From contig OY728120.1 in the NCBI GenBank assembly GCA_963277665.1, forward strand, positions 939,907,195 through 939,971,194: a DNA stretch of 64,000 nucleotides, given 5' to 3'. The notes beneath the pieces were generated by a model. The model was not told the origin of the DNA. It saw only the letters and a program-made list of their open reading frames with translations, and ran no database searches. The translations under genes and the position numbers were made by a program. Shown here one piece after another: positions 47,531 through 60,339 of the stretch. This stretch comes from Viscum album (Eukaryota > Streptophyta > Magnoliopsida > Santalales > Viscaceae). Every line of letters starts with the position of its first letter. Position 1 is the stretch's first letter.

Positions 47531-48555
47531 AGACGTGCTGATATATTGGTTTTTGAAGTTCTTGGTCGTTAGTAAACTACGTGACATTGGTCATGCTATA
47601 ATATTTTCCATGAAGTTGTGTATCATCAATGGAAAATATGGTAGAATTATTTTACATGAAAAGTGCATGAAGGGGAATCTCTACCTTGTGAGTGGAGAAG
47701 AGGATATGTTATTTCTATCTAGAGGGGAAGAAAATAGGTTGTGGAATAAATAGCTCATCGATATATTCCAACCATCCCTAGAATTTATGATTAAATGTGA
47801 TGTAGCTCGAGATCTCCCCAAGATGTCACGTGACTATATTCACACGTAAAATTCTTTTCAATAACATAAGATTATCAGAAATACATATAAGGAATAATAA
47901 AAAAGTAAACTATATTGCTTGAATTGGTGCATGAAAATGTGTTTGTAACTTCTTACCAAGATCCACTAACAAGGATAGGTATTATGTTCTTTTTATTGAT
48001 GATTTTAGTAGGATGGAATGGATTTTTTTTCATTACCCATAAGTACTATGTGTTCTATTGTATAAACTAATATCAGTGGGAAGCTGAAAGGATTGTTGGA
48101 TAGAAGATTCTGAAGTTCCTAACTGATAATAGTAAAAAATTAAAAAATATCTAAATCAAATATTATCCTGAGAAATACTAGGCAAACCATAAAGTTTCAA
48201 CAGTGAGAACTGATAAAGAAAATGGAGTGGTTGAGATGAGAAATTAGATCATTAAAAACATGTATAGAATAATTATTATTGAAAAGGAACCACTAGAGAA
48301 ATTTTATAAGTAAGTAGTCTTGACATCAGTCTATATATCTAATAGGTCTTTTCTGTGTCCAAAAGAATAAAAGACTTTATATGAGATCCGGTATGTAAAG
48401 AATATGACATTGAAATACTTTCAAATATTTAGATGTAAGTGTTTTATTTTCAATTAAGTGAAACACATAATGTTTGAGTCTCATAGAGATGAGTGGATAT
48501 TCCTTGGATGCTCAAGAAAAATCAAAGAATATAAATTCGTAATACTAATAGCTCA
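47531..48555 (+). pseudogene. Copia element integrase, broken
   Basis: The region upstream of integrase (LVSKLRDIGHAIIF in the open stretch 47535-47753, then GNLYLV) leads into YYVLFIDDFSRMEWIFF at about 47974-48027. Then come KENGVVEM (48219-48242; the Glu is usual), SVYISNRSF, YFQIFRCKCFIF and WIFLGCSRKIKEYKFV. These are in copia order with several stops. The final codons run to the LINE at about 48556 and resume at about 49079. Confidence 0.86.
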
Positions 48556-49078
48556 TACTATATAGGGGTTATTTGAGGAGGTGGTGTGGTGCGCGATGAT
48601 AGGGGTTACCTAATATTTTCCATTTATATACACTTTAGTTACAACCAATCCCTCCAGGCTGAAGTCATGGCTATGTTAACATGTCTCTTTCTATACAGTC
48701 AAAGGATCATTAGACTGGTGGCGGTGGAAACAGATTCTAGGATTCTTCATGATTTTCTACATGGAATGAGTCTTACTCCTTGGGATTTTTCATATATCAT
48801 TAGAAGATACATAAAGATAATAAAAAATAATATGCATGCTCTGTACACCTAGAGAGAGGGAAACAATGTTTTGGATTTTCTATATTCAAAGATCTTCCAT
48901 GATGATACCATTACTTGCTTCCATACCATGACATCATTACCAACTAAAGGAGTGAACTTGGTAAGAGGTGATTCACCTAGAAATCACTACTTTAGGCCTT
49001 CATGAGTCTTTGATTTTAGTTGTATCTTGTATTTATTTTCATACTCTTTCTCTTTTCAAATAAATAAATAAATAAAAA
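48556..49078 (+). mobile_element. LINE 3' end inserted in the copia pol
   Basis: A 0.52-kb segment encodes a LINE C-terminal RNase H: GGVVRDDRGYLIFS and QAEVMAMLTCL (open stretch 48586-48852), VAVETDSRIL, then the conserved terminal NHYFRPS. It ends in a (AAAT)n tail. The same HYFRPS end is found in the LINE at 20850, so both belong to one family. It is extremely 5' truncated. A possible imperfect target duplication is aatactaatag / gacgaataatag. Confidence 0.82.
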
Positions 49079-49365
49079 TTATGATGACGAATAATAGATT
49101 GAGAAAAGTGGTTTAAATAAATGATGCCACTATAGTAGGGAATGAAAAGAATATTCAACGAAACATTAAGAAATTCTCCAGTGATGAGGAGGAAAACAAC
49201 ACAGGGGTAGTAGAAGTATAAAATGATGATTTAGAAGAAAATATTGATGATGATTAGGTAGAAGTCAAATATATATCTGCACAAAATTTTAAGAGTCTAG
49301 ATGAAAGATGGTAAGTTATGTAATTATGGGAAGTTTCATGAACAATAAATTCACCTAATTTTTTT
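49079..49365 (+). pseudogene. Copia pol after the LINE, up to element C
   Basis: The reading resumes as NRLRKVV, which joins the end of integrase in copia elements, then an acidic linker (SSDEEENNTGVVEV...DDLEENIDDD) typical of the spacer before reverse transcriptase. The copia RT and RNase H are not in the window; they should lie to the right of element C. Confidence 0.72.
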
Positions 49366-52300
49366 TGAAGGTAGGTAGCTTCACGAAGAATAATGAGAAG
49401 TTTTAAAAAAAGGCCTTGCTGAGGTTCAAAGATTTGTGAAGGGAGGTAAAGGTCAAAAAATAGGTGGATGAACCCATCATTTTAAGATAATAAGCCTTAA
49501 AGAAAATCCAATGGATCTAGATTCATGAAATTTATTTGTGATGGATTTTTCTTGCATGATGGTTTTCATAATATCATATGTTTTGTGAAGAAAGGAAGTT
49601 TCATGAAGGATATGTAAGCTTCAAAAAAACCTTGTACATCATGAATTTTGGGAGCATTGTGAAAGTTGTGATCTTCATGAAATTTTTAATCTTTTAAAAA
49701 TTTATGAGTTTCATTAAATAAAAATTCTTTGTGAATAATTTTGAAGTTTAATGTAGGTTGGAAAAGGGGATTTCATTTAATTAAATGTTGTGCAAACCCG
49801 ATTCTATTGAATAGTAAATAAGAGGTAAAGTGGTATTAATCAAGTAGATAAAAGTGGAACTTAATGATGTAACCATTTAGGAATAAAACATATTGATTCA
49901 AGTGATCAAAATAAGAATCATCTGAAGTAGAAGTGTGAACTCTTTAGTTGAGAGAGAAGTGATCTTACAAATTTTTATTGGTTGTAAATCATGAGGGATA
50001 GTGAGTTTTCTATGAAATTTTTAATAGAAGTGTGATTTAGTGGATTTGATATATAGGTACATTGAATTTGTATTCTCCTTGGACATATACTAGTGTGGGT
50101 GAAACAAGTCAAATTTACATGTATCATGAATGCTTTAAAATCTTTTTATACATTTCTATGGTAAAGGGAGAGAATACTTTTTTTTACAATGAAACAAGAT
50201 CCAAAGGGGAAGTTTTTTAATCTATTATAACATGATTCACCCCCCATCAGGGTATTTTACCTATTTGGACTAACATATCCCCTTGATAAAAAGCTTCAAC
50301 TTGAATTTCATATCTAGAAAGCACTCAATACAACACACAAGTTAAGGTAATAGGATGGAACACTTTTTTTCCTCAATGTGAACCACAATGTTTATAATTT
50401 TTTCTCAACCATGTTACATATTTTCTTCAATACATAAAAGTATTATTCATTATTATATATATGTTTTCCAATTATACTTTTTTTACTTTGGATAGTATGT
50501 ATTTCTTTAATATTTCAACTCTTTTATGTGGGATGGTCCTCTTTTCATAAACCATCAAGGAAAAAACATCACATAGTGTGATATTCATCATCTTTAATGA
50601 TTCTTATTATGATTGATGAATTGTTATGAAATCTCTAGAGGTATGTGCATTCACATTACATGTCATGAACTGGCCCATCGATGCCCACCTAGATGGATAT
50701 AAATCGAGAATGACACCCCAATCTTGCCTCTAATAGTCCAGGGTTAGGAGAATATCACTGAGTAGATATATCAAAAACATAGCATGCCTTATCCCAATGT
50801 ACCTACACACACACACACATCTCTATACACCCATATAATGTGGAAAGATAAAAAATCATACTATAAAATAATTCATAACATCTATCCCACATAATAGTAC
50901 ACCAAGAACTAAAATAAAAGAAAAAGGGCGAAAAAAATCCCACAAAAACTACAATAGAAGCCAACCTGCTGACAATAAGGGGGAATCTACCCAAAAGGAA
51001 CACCTTGAACTATCTATGGTCTATCTAAAACAACTGACCTCCACCTAATCCTGGTCCTCCTTAACCACCATTTAAAATCCTATCGTTTTCATAGTACATG
51101 ATATGTGTGGGAAGATCCCGTGTAAGGGTGATTATAAAAATTCCAAATATGACACCCTAAAATCACCAAACACATAGCCTCAAAAAGGGAGTTTTGTCAT
51201 CACTACAAAGACATATTAATAGGAATATGATACAATAACAATAATAAAAATCCAGATATACTCAGGATAAACACCAAGTCCCAGGGTGATGTCACATTAT
51301 AACAACCATTCTAGGATTATATTAGATGCTCAAAAGATAACATCCGACTGATATAACTCAATCATTGGGTCTCACTGTACTAATATAACTCATCAGTTGA
51401 GTCATCCATATAAAAGAACATAGAAGCTAAGAGGTTCCATCTAAGATACTCACTTGATCAGACAACATCTTACTAGATGAAAATAGATGTTGATATAAAG
51501 ATAGATGATCACACCTTGGGCATACAGGGGATACCTAACCCCACCCATAGTAAACCTGTAGGTATGAGGATCAAACTCCATGATAATTGGTAATGGGATA
51601 CCTGACCAAAACTTGGGATGATAGAGGATCACACCCCAAGGAACATAGAGGGATATTTTAATTCGAGAGTAATCTCTTATAGGGTATCACTCATCCTATT
51701 CTCAAGATGTGATGCATCATTCTACCATCATAGGGATGGACTAAGGGAACATGCCCACATTGAAATAGTGCAAGGTAACAACCCCAAGCTCATACCAGAA
51801 TTGTTACAAGGAGAAGAAGGGATCAAAATTTCCCTTTAAGGAGTACACAATGTGTACCATGGGGTATATACATGTTTTTATGAGTCTGAAACTACCAGTA
51901 TCTCGCCATCTCAAATGGAATATCTTTCTACAGATACTTGGCATGTACACAAGGGTACCCGACATATAGAAGTCAGGATGACACTCAACATGTGTTTTCT
52001 ATCCAGGAAAATGTACTCTATCCAGGACCATGCAATATAGATATGTCGAAGTACTTATTGAAGTTCATGGGGTGTACTTTTCATTATACAGAATGTAAGG
52101 GATATGCTGACACTTATTATGTTCCATCTACCCAAGATGATGTACCTTTATAAGTATAGAAGGTATAACATGACACACATGCTCTGTAGGGACAAAAGGC
52201 TTCCTAGGCATGTACAACATGTACATTCCAGTTGTTCATCTAGGCATCATACAATGTGTGGATTGACCACATGTCATGTGATATTTATTTGAATGAGTGC

Positions 52301-53700
52301 ACCCTAGATTCCAAGCCATGGGGTTCACATGGTGCGTGTCCTTTAAACTACAAAACCTGTAGTTCAAAATTACCAAGAAATTATAATTTATCATTTGCAT
52401 TCACCCATGATCCACAGCTACCTTTATATCCACTAGAATACATTACCATAACTCCCATAATAGAGTCGACTGACATTAGTGGCTGACTAGAAGTCATATT
52501 CTAACCATTCATCACAAAAAAAAACTATCTCCACCACCATTCTGAAGAACCTATATGGTCTAAATCATTCAGACCCTGATTTCCATACCATCACCAGATA
52601 TCTATCTCCACCAATGGCTAGATTCCAATAACTTATAGCTTAGAAACACCCATTGTTGTTTTTCTAGAGAGATTCTCTCCATCCGGCCCATAGATCCACT
52701 ATTACTGGAACCACTATCAATATATTTTTGTCACCACCAAACCTTCAGAACATCACCCAAAACACAAAAAAAACTCATGACCATGATCTATCCATCCAAA
52801 TAATGAATTCAAAATGATCAGTCCTCCTGGGTATCATCGAATAACCGAAAAACAAAAAATTATGTTGATGAACATCATAGAATTGTGGGATAAAGGCACA
52901 TAACACAACATAATTCTCAACTGATGGCCATGTTTGTTTATCCATCATCATTAGAATCTAATTAATGTTGTACTATCAAATAATATCAATTCTTGATCCT
53001 AGGAAGTTAATTAAATACCCATAAATCAATGATTGACATGAGACTCAATTTTTTATAATGATTGATTAGTATTCAAAAATGGGTAAACAAAATGGGGATT
53101 AAATCCTAGGAAAAAAAACATCCTACCTCAAATTTGGATCGGTCTTAGATGAAAAATGGTTCTACATTATTGTCATTAGTGAGATATAGGAACACTATTG
53201 TTGAAGATTAACCCCTTGGAACACTGATCATCAACCCAAAATCTTCCTGTCATTTTCCAAATACCCTTAACTATAACTCCTCTCAAATCCTTAGAGTAAT
53301 TTGACTAACACTAGGGGGTTTCCATAAAATATTTAAATAGAGGAGTAACTATGTATATCCATTTAATAAATAATAAATTAATTTATTAATTAATTTTTTA
53401 ATCCTCCAATGAACACTCTTAAACCAAACTCCTAATGTGCATAGAGGTTATGTCATGACAAGGGTAAAAATAACCTTCTAGATTTAATATAGGTCTCAGT
53501 TTTCACATTAAATGAACCTTTTAGGAGATATACCATTATTTACAAAAAACTAAATGTTGATGATATGTTATATTTAAAAATTATCATATATCAAAACTAA
53601 GGCTCTATGGGCCTTAGAATCCTACACCAACTCTATGCCTTAATATGAACATATTATCTTAAATATTTAAAAGTGTGAAATATAAATTTCAGTGTTATTA
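49366..53700 (-). repeat. 3' LTR of element C
   Basis: About 4.3 kb. The part 49366-51053 matches 57034-58714. The minus-strand start at 53700 (TAATAACACTGAAATTTATAT) resembles the TGTAACACCCCGAGATTTTAT start of A and abuts a polypurine tract. Within it, 50150-50265 resembles a copia LTR terminus on the plus strand, suggesting an old internal insertion. Palindromic GTACACA-A-TGTGTAC (51843-51857) and ATGTAC...GTACAT (52210-52225) recur in 51.8-52.3 kb. The boundary at 53700 rests on motif position. Confidence 0.68.
50805..50819. repeat. (AC)n microsatellite
   Basis: A run of alternating A and C in the C LTR; the copy in the 5' LTR (about 58470-58480) is shorter. Confidence 0.9.
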
Positions 53701-53718
53701 AATTCTCCCCACCTTCAA
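53701..53718 (-). promoter_or_regulatory. Polypurine tract of element C
   Basis: Minus-strand AAGGTGGGGAGAATT lies between pol and the 3' LTR, with the same GTGGGGAGA string as element H. Confidence 0.68.
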
Positions 53719-54960
53719 CTATTATCATCAGAAAAAGTAAAAAATATCTTATAAAGGAGGATACTAATTTTACATTTGGATCTTCCACTCCCACATGCTC
53801 TCCTAGAGGTTCCTGTGCTACCAAAAAATGTGAAACCAAGGAAAAACTCTTTCCCATGAAGGATCTTCTCCTATCGGTTCTCAAATTTCATTGGTCTCCT
53901 AGAAAAGGAATTTCCCCCCATAATTTCTAGCTCACACTAGTCTACGTCATGCAATGGTTCATACATATATCTCCTCATCCCCAACAAAGGGAATACATCA
54001 TGTTCCTAGTCTAACTAAGTTTATAGGGATAAACACTATGCCACCTCACTAACCATATGAAATAACTAGAAAAGATCCTATGAATCTTGAATATAGCTTA
54101 CCACGCTAACCAAATCTCCACAATACTCATTGAGGCATGACCCATTGAAACACATGGTCTCCCTCATCAAACCTCAAATGCATCTTTTTTTGGTCCATAT
54201 AGGTCCCCTAAAATCTCTAGGAAGTCCTATCCCACCCTTTGATGAACTGAACCTTCAAGAACATTTATTGTAACAAATTTGGGCCCATAAATTCTAATCC
54301 CCTAGATCTGACTAGAACAGTGGTTACTTATATGGTCTCCCGTATATAGCCCCGATGGTGAAACACTGATGGTGGAGTGGTAAATAATTTTTTACAAAAA
54401 ATAAACCAATGATAGATTATCCTTTTAGATATGACAAAAAATAACATGAAAACCCAAATCATCTTCTCTAGAACCTGAATTTTTTGCTTTTCCTGGCCAT
54501 CTTTCTAGGGGTAGATATACAATGATCAAACAAAATTGAGCCCCAAATCCTCCCATATCCCTATCCATAATCACGATTTTAAGAAAGAATCACAATTTAA
54601 ATGATCATCGAGAAAACTCCATGAAGATAGAATAATTCTTTCTTACACAGGTGTCCCAAACTCTCTACTAAGATTTACTCTTGAGTGTCTAGGAAGTGGG
54701 TTGATTTGATGAGTTAGTTTATTATCACACAGATAGTGTCATGAACTTTCAATGATCCTAGAATCTCAATTACAGAAACCACAAAGATTACATCCAATTT
54801 ACACATCCATCAGGGCACCTCATCCTTCACCTATTGATAGGTGGGGCTTTGATATATAATCTTAAAAAATCACTACAACATCCTTGGCCACCCAAAATGA
54901 TGCCAAAGTATCCTAGTACATCCTCACCTATCCTGGATGAACTACTACGAGAAAGAATAA
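53719..54960 (-). pseudogene. Element C integrase and C-terminal region, broken
   Basis: On the minus strand, in several frames: VHPG...RMY in the zinc region near 54950-54910, KLTHQINPLP (the R-L-T-K-S-A-H-F-L-P block) near 54710, FDEGDHVF near 54180, RGKLYSRFIGSF near 54110, and an MRRYMYEPLHDVD block near 53970-53930 that matches the R-K-Y-x-x-D-P-S-H-V motif. A chromodomain-like remnant (open stretch 53654-53884) follows. Domain order and motifs match del/Tekay; stops and shifts abolish function. Confidence 0.82.
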
Positions 54961-55370
54961 AACCAACACAACACCTCCTCTTTTAGCATGAATGGTGTTA
55001 TCATCAGTCCTCAAACATGAATGATATAGTCTCTACCTTCATAATATTCATCAGGAATATGTCCAGTGGATATCTGGTAATGGAAGATCTCACAATCGAT
55101 ATCCCCAAGTTATATCTCCTTGAAACACTAAAGAAGTGGAGGGTTAAAAACCATTAATTGGAAGTATACAACACCATACCCAAGATTAAGGGTCAACTAT
55201 TGGGAGTCCAACTACTCTATCACCTCACTCAACAATAGCAAACAAAAAACATTATTGTGAACATCTTCTACCATAACCACACCCTTGAGTTTCTCCTAAT
55301 CTAGAACTACCTCATCCTTTATCGGGTCCAACATAACTCCCACTCTTGAGAATATATATACCAAGAAGTG
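54961..55370 (-). pseudogene. Element C region of lost RNase H
   Basis: Between the RT thumb and the integrase zinc region there are only about 0.4 kb instead of the roughly 1 kb expected for connection, RNase H and linker, and no RNase H block is recognisable. A deletion is the simplest reading. Confidence 0.5.
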
Positions 55371-56005
55371 GACCTATTTAATGTATAATAAACACTTTAA
55401 GAGATTCCAATACATCTAATAATCTCAAATCATGTCTAGAACCATCCTCAAGTGTCCCACATGCTCCACTTTGGACACCGAGTACACAAGTATTTCATCA
55501 ATCAAGACTACTATGAATGAATATAATAATGGATTAATATCCAATACATGGGTCCCATAAACACTTCTAGGGTGTTCAACACACCGAAAGGTTTCACCAA
55601 GTACTCAAAGTAACCATAGTGTATCTAGGAAGACACCTTTGGCATATCCTCCTCTTAAACCTAGAGCTTGTGATAACCCACCCCAAGGTCAAACTACATG
55701 GATCACTTCACCCATAACCACTGGTCAAAAACATCATTATTTTTAGGATTGGATACACCTTCTTAACATTCACTTGGTTTAGGTGATGTTAGTCCATGAA
55801 TAGCCTCAAGATCTTATTTTAATTATAGGAGAGAACCACTAGGATTCCCAAGGGAATAAATTGGGTCTACAAAATACCTTACTCTACAGATTCTCCAACT
55901 AAATCTTCTGATATCACAACTACATGGGGTCATATGATATAATAGCATAGAAATTGGGCATTCCCTAGGTGTAAGTTTATGTAGATTTTTTTGACGAGGA
56001 GACAA
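55371..56005 (-). pseudogene. pol: Element C reverse transcriptase, broken
   Basis: The open minus-strand stretch 55823-56005 carries LSPRQKNLHKL, CPISMLLYHMTP and FVDPIYSLGNP, the N-terminal RT blocks of Tekay elements. Downstream the active-site block reads VVLIDEILVYS (about 55485-55515): the second catalytic Asp of F-I-D-D is Glu. EHVGHLRMVLD follows. The central palm blocks appear missing, so there is also a deletion. Confidence 0.85.
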
Positions 56006-57008
56006 TCTAGGAACAACCTTAGGGAAGATATCTTCATACCCCTATAACATAACAAGAGCTAAAATCTCATATAATCCACTACTCCATGGGTCATACTATC
56101 CAATTGATTATAAATCAATTGTATCCTCCTAAACACAAGATCCTATTGATCTATCTGGGATACCTTCTCACCAAAGAAGGAAAATTTCATCCCACTAACT
56201 TAAAAACTTTGTAACCTCCACTGGTAATAGTCAACTAGGCATAGATAGTAGGAAACTAGTCTTTATTGAGGAAAACATCATAGGGCCTGATTGCCAATAT
56301 AGAAAAATACCATGTGAGTCTCTCTCTCTCCCCAAAGTTAGGTCAAACTATTGAAATAAGTATTTAACCACCAAATGTTCTCTGATGGAGACTCCAAGAT
56401 GAAGGGTTAAGCTAAAAGGCTCCATTGTTATTGTTAGTCCATGAACAGGGGACACATTTAGGTAAATGTGGCTTTCAAATAAATGATAAAACTATAGATA
56501 AAGTAGATAAGACACAATTCGTGCCTCAAAACACACCTAAAGCCTCTAAGTCATAACCCCCTACTAATTAAATCCATCCTTACCCTTTCACACCTATTCT
56601 TCACAACCCAGGATTGCTTTTACACCTTAGAACATAAAATGGTATCAAACATACAAATTAGAGGAACTCACCTTCCACAACTTGACACTATCCACTTTGG
56701 GTGACATTGACTCACCCACATGGATTTAAATCATGTCACAAGGGAATGTATCTTGGTGGGGGAAGTGTCCATATTCTTTTCATGACTGAAGCCACATAAA
56801 ATAATACCAGAACAATTCTCCTCCAATGTCCTACATCATCTTATAGAAGTTTGTCTACTAGAAACACCATCAAAAGGGGTATTAATCAGCTAGAATACTC
56901 AGACAGGTTTGAGAAAATCATCTACCAATCTTGGAGGGGGTCTAGATCATCATGATTACTAGGCATCATCTATCTCTAAAACTCATTATGGTTCTCAACA
57001 CAAGCATG
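56006..57008 (-). pseudogene. Element C gag-protease remnant
   Basis: About 1 kb where gag and protease of 2 kb or more are expected. A weak LVVKYLFQ-stop-FDLTLG block near 56340-56380 fits the protease end. No gag core was seen, and a knuckle is not clear. A large deletion has probably removed most of gag. Confidence 0.5.
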
Positions 57009-57025
57009 TCATCTAAAAATACTAA
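57009..57025 (-). promoter_or_regulatory. Primer binding site of element C (decayed iMet type)
   Basis: Minus-strand TTAGTATTTTTAGATGA resembles TTGGTATCAGAGC with two extra T residues. The next bases (CATGCTTGTGTTGAGAACC) align with the leader just after the primer site of element H (CATGTGCTCAAGAGTCC), which supports the call. Confidence 0.6.
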
Positions 57026-57033
57026 TTTTTTTT

Positions 57034-58714
57034 TGAAGGTATGGATCTTCACAAACAAGAATGGGAAGTTTCACAAAAATGTCTTGGTGAGGATGAAAGC
57101 TTTTTGAAGGGGAGGAAATGTCTATAAATAGATGGATACCCCCATTCTTTTAAGAGAGGATTATTTAAATAAAATCAAATGGCTCTAGATTCATGATTTT
57201 TTGAAGGAATTTTATGGCATGATGGTTTTCATAAGATCATCTGTTTTATGAAGAAAAGATGTTTTGTGAAGGATATGTAAGCTTTTCAAAATCCTTGAGC
57301 ATCATGAAATTTGGGAGCATTGTGAAAGTAGTGAGCTTCATGAAACTGGTCATTTTTTAGAAAGTTATGAGTTTCATTAAAGAATAATGTTTTGTGAAGA
57401 ATTTTCAAGTTTCATATAGGTTGTAGAAAGGGTTTTCACGAAATTAAATGTTATGCGAACCCGAAGGTATTGATCAGTAAATATGTGGTAAAGTGGTATT
57501 CATCAAGTGGATAAAGGTGGAAATTAATGATGCAAACATTGAGGTATAAATCATATTGATTCAAGTGATAAAAATAATAATCATTTTAAGTATAAGTCAT
57601 ATCACTTTAGTTGAGAGATAATTGATATTTCAAATTTTTATTGGTTCTAAATCACGAGGGATTGTGAGCCTATTCAAAAATTTGTAACAACAATACAATT
57701 TAGTGGATTTGGTACATATGCACATTTCCATTTTTATTTTCCTTGGACATATCCCAGTGTGGGTGAAACAAGTAAAATTATTGTGTATAATGTATGATTT
57801 AATATCTTTTTATACATTTCTATGGTAAAGTGAGAGAATAATTTTTTTAACAATTAATAAAGATCCAAAGCGGTTGTTTTTTAATCTATCACACCATGAT
57901 TCACCCCCCTATGAGGGTATTTTACCTAGTTGGACTAACATCTTCCAATAAGAAAAAGGTTAAACCATAATTTCATGTATAGAAAGCATGAAATACAACA
58001 CACCAGGTAAGGGAATATGGTGGGATACTTTTTTCCTCAACGTGAACAACAATGTTTAGAATTTTTTTCTCAACCCCTTTACTTTTTTCCTTCTAGCATT
58101 AAAAGTATTCTTCATGCTTACACATCTTCTTTACAATTATATATTTTTACTTTTGATAGTATTGATTTATTAATTATTTCAACTCCTTTACATGGGATGT
58201 TCTTATTTTCATAAAAAATCAAGAAACATACATCACCTAGTATAATATTCATATTTCTTAAGGATTCGTCATATGTTGGATGAATTGTTAAGAAATCTAT
58301 AGTGGTATGTGAATCTACATTACATGTCACGCCCTAACCCACCGGTGTCTGCCTAGATGGATATAAAATGAGAATAATACCCCAATCCTACCTCAAATAG
58401 GCCAGGGTTATATGAATATCATTGAGTAGACATATCAGACCCATGGTGTTCCTTAGCCTAAGTACCTATACACACACACATCTCCAGACACCAATATAAT
58501 GTGGAAAGATAAAAAAAATCATACTATAAATTAATTCATAATATATATCCCACATAATAGTACACTTAGTACTAAAACAAATGAAAAAAGTCAAATAAAA
58601 CCCACAAAAACTACAATAGAATCCAACCTGCTGACAATAAGGGGGAAGCTACCTAAAGGAAACACCTTGAACCATCTATGGTTAATCTAGAAAAAATGCC
58701 CTCCACCTACTCCT
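57034..58714 (-). repeat. 5' LTR of element C, part adjoining the internal region
   Basis: Direct repeat of 49366-51053. The match ends abruptly at 58714, exactly where element D starts, so the remaining 2.6 kb should lie beyond D. Confidence 0.82.
58710..58714. repeat. Presumed target site duplication of element D, left copy
   Basis: CTCCT precedes the D LTR. The matching right copy would be outside the window, so this is a prediction. Confidence 0.5.
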
Positions 58715-60332
58715 TATAACATCCCAAGAAAATAAAGAATATGAAAGTTTCATATTTATTAATATTTTTTAATTAAATATTAATTTTATTTTAAAGGGAA
58801 TTCTATATTAAATGGCGTACCTGACATGCAACAATGGGTTTATTTTAAATCTTACGTTGCACACTAATAATATAATATTATTATTTTAAATGGTAGTTAA
58901 CACCTAGTCGTTGTATTACCGGGAATTTATAGAACAAACTTATATATGGTAATATATGTTTTTTAAATGTTTTTACATTCATCCAATAAAAGTTAGAGGC
59001 TTAAAATGTAAATGAATCTAATTTTAAGCATAATTTACTTTAAAAGGGCGATTTGCCGCCTTTTGACGGTGAACCATTTTTAAATCTAGTTTTTGTCACT
59101 TTTACATATTATATTTGACAAAATAATTTTCATCTTTAGAATTGTGACATAATAATTTACTTTGGATGAAATTTTTATATTTTTCTGATATTGTTCATTT
59201 TTAATGAATAGTGAAAACATGCTGTATTTTAATTCAAAATCGCCTTTTAATATAATTTATTTATATAGATAGATTGTCTTTTTAATTGGTTTTAAAGTGT
59301 AAATAGATTATATTTTTACCATTTAACCCAATTTTTTCAATTGGAAGTAATTTCACTTTGAAATTGGACATTAACAAGTATCAATCTTTTGATGGTTATT
59401 ATTACTTAAAAACACGTTTTCTGTTTTGACGATGGGAATTAATTATAAAATTAATCAATGCAAATTATATGTTTTTAATTTGGTAAAATAGACATAATTT
59501 TTGAATTTGGGATATCAAATTTAGCTTAGAGTGAATTTTTGGAATTTTTCTGAAAACCTTCAATTTTTGATGAATAGTGAAACCACTAAGTAGTAGTTAA
59601 AAAACCGACCTTTTCATTTAAATGAAAATTTACCACTTATGTGAATTAAATTTCAAAAATCCAACATACATGGTTGTAATTTTTAAGTAAAATGTGGTTC
59701 AATGGGAAGAAAATAATTTTTGGCAAATAGTAAATTTTGACTTTTGTTAGCCACAATTAAAGGTAATTAGGGTAATTTAAGGTAAAAATAATGTTATAAT
59801 AATAATAAATTACCTTTAAACTTGTCCTAACCTTATTTTATGAGTAATTTCCAACCAATATAATCCATGGGTAAATTTTGGGACCCCATGGAGCCACTTG
59901 GGTAAGATAATGACATTAATAACTTTTTATTTAAAGTAAAAATAAAAATGTCATAAACATGTATTATTTTACTAAATTTTTTTTATATGGGGTTATATAA
60001 GTTATCTTTTAGACAATAACTATTAATTGGAAATGTAAAAATATTTCCTACATCATGGTATTTTTTTTATAATTTTTACACATCAAATAAATACAATTAT
60101 TTATGACACAATGATGATGCAGTGTTTAAGTCATTAATGGATGATTTAAATAAATAAGAAGATAAAAATTAAAACAATATTCAAAACTTGTCCAATTCTT
60201 ATTAGATTATTTTATTTCTAAAACGGGACACCTTATATTCTACTTTAATTATTTTTGGACCTTTATAAACCGAAAATCATTATATAATAAATTAATATTT
60301 TCAAACTTTCCAAAAGAGCCCCTCCTCTCCCT

Positions 60333-60339
60333 TATAAAA
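60333..60339 (+). promoter_or_regulatory. TATA box of the element D LTR
   Basis: TATAAAA follows AAAAGAGCCCCTCCTCTCCCT, the same block as in the A LTRs (GGAGCCCCTCTCCTCCCT). Its conservation in an otherwise diverged LTR supports a core promoter. Confidence 0.72.

Larger units (their letters stand above)
49366..58714 (-). mobile_element. Element C: chromovirus inserted in the copia pol (partial)
   Basis: A minus-strand Tekay/del-type element with a 3' LTR at 49366-53700, a 3.3-kb decayed internal region, and the first 1.68 kb of the 5' LTR (57034-58714), after which element D is inserted. Orientation follows from RT, integrase and primer site. Gag and RNase H are mostly lost. The rest of the 5' LTR should continue beyond D, outside the window. 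No intact frame. Confidence 0.78.

Noticed and set aside
44632..49365. Endogenous pararetrovirus sequence.
   Set aside because: The gag, protease and integrase order and motifs are those of Ty1/copia; pararetroviruses lack integrase and LTRs, and no movement protein motif was seen.
51618..52486. Series of overlapping short plus-strand frames as a small gene cluster.
   Set aside because: They lie in the LTR of element C antisense to the element, are unrelated to each other and lack any recognisable domain.
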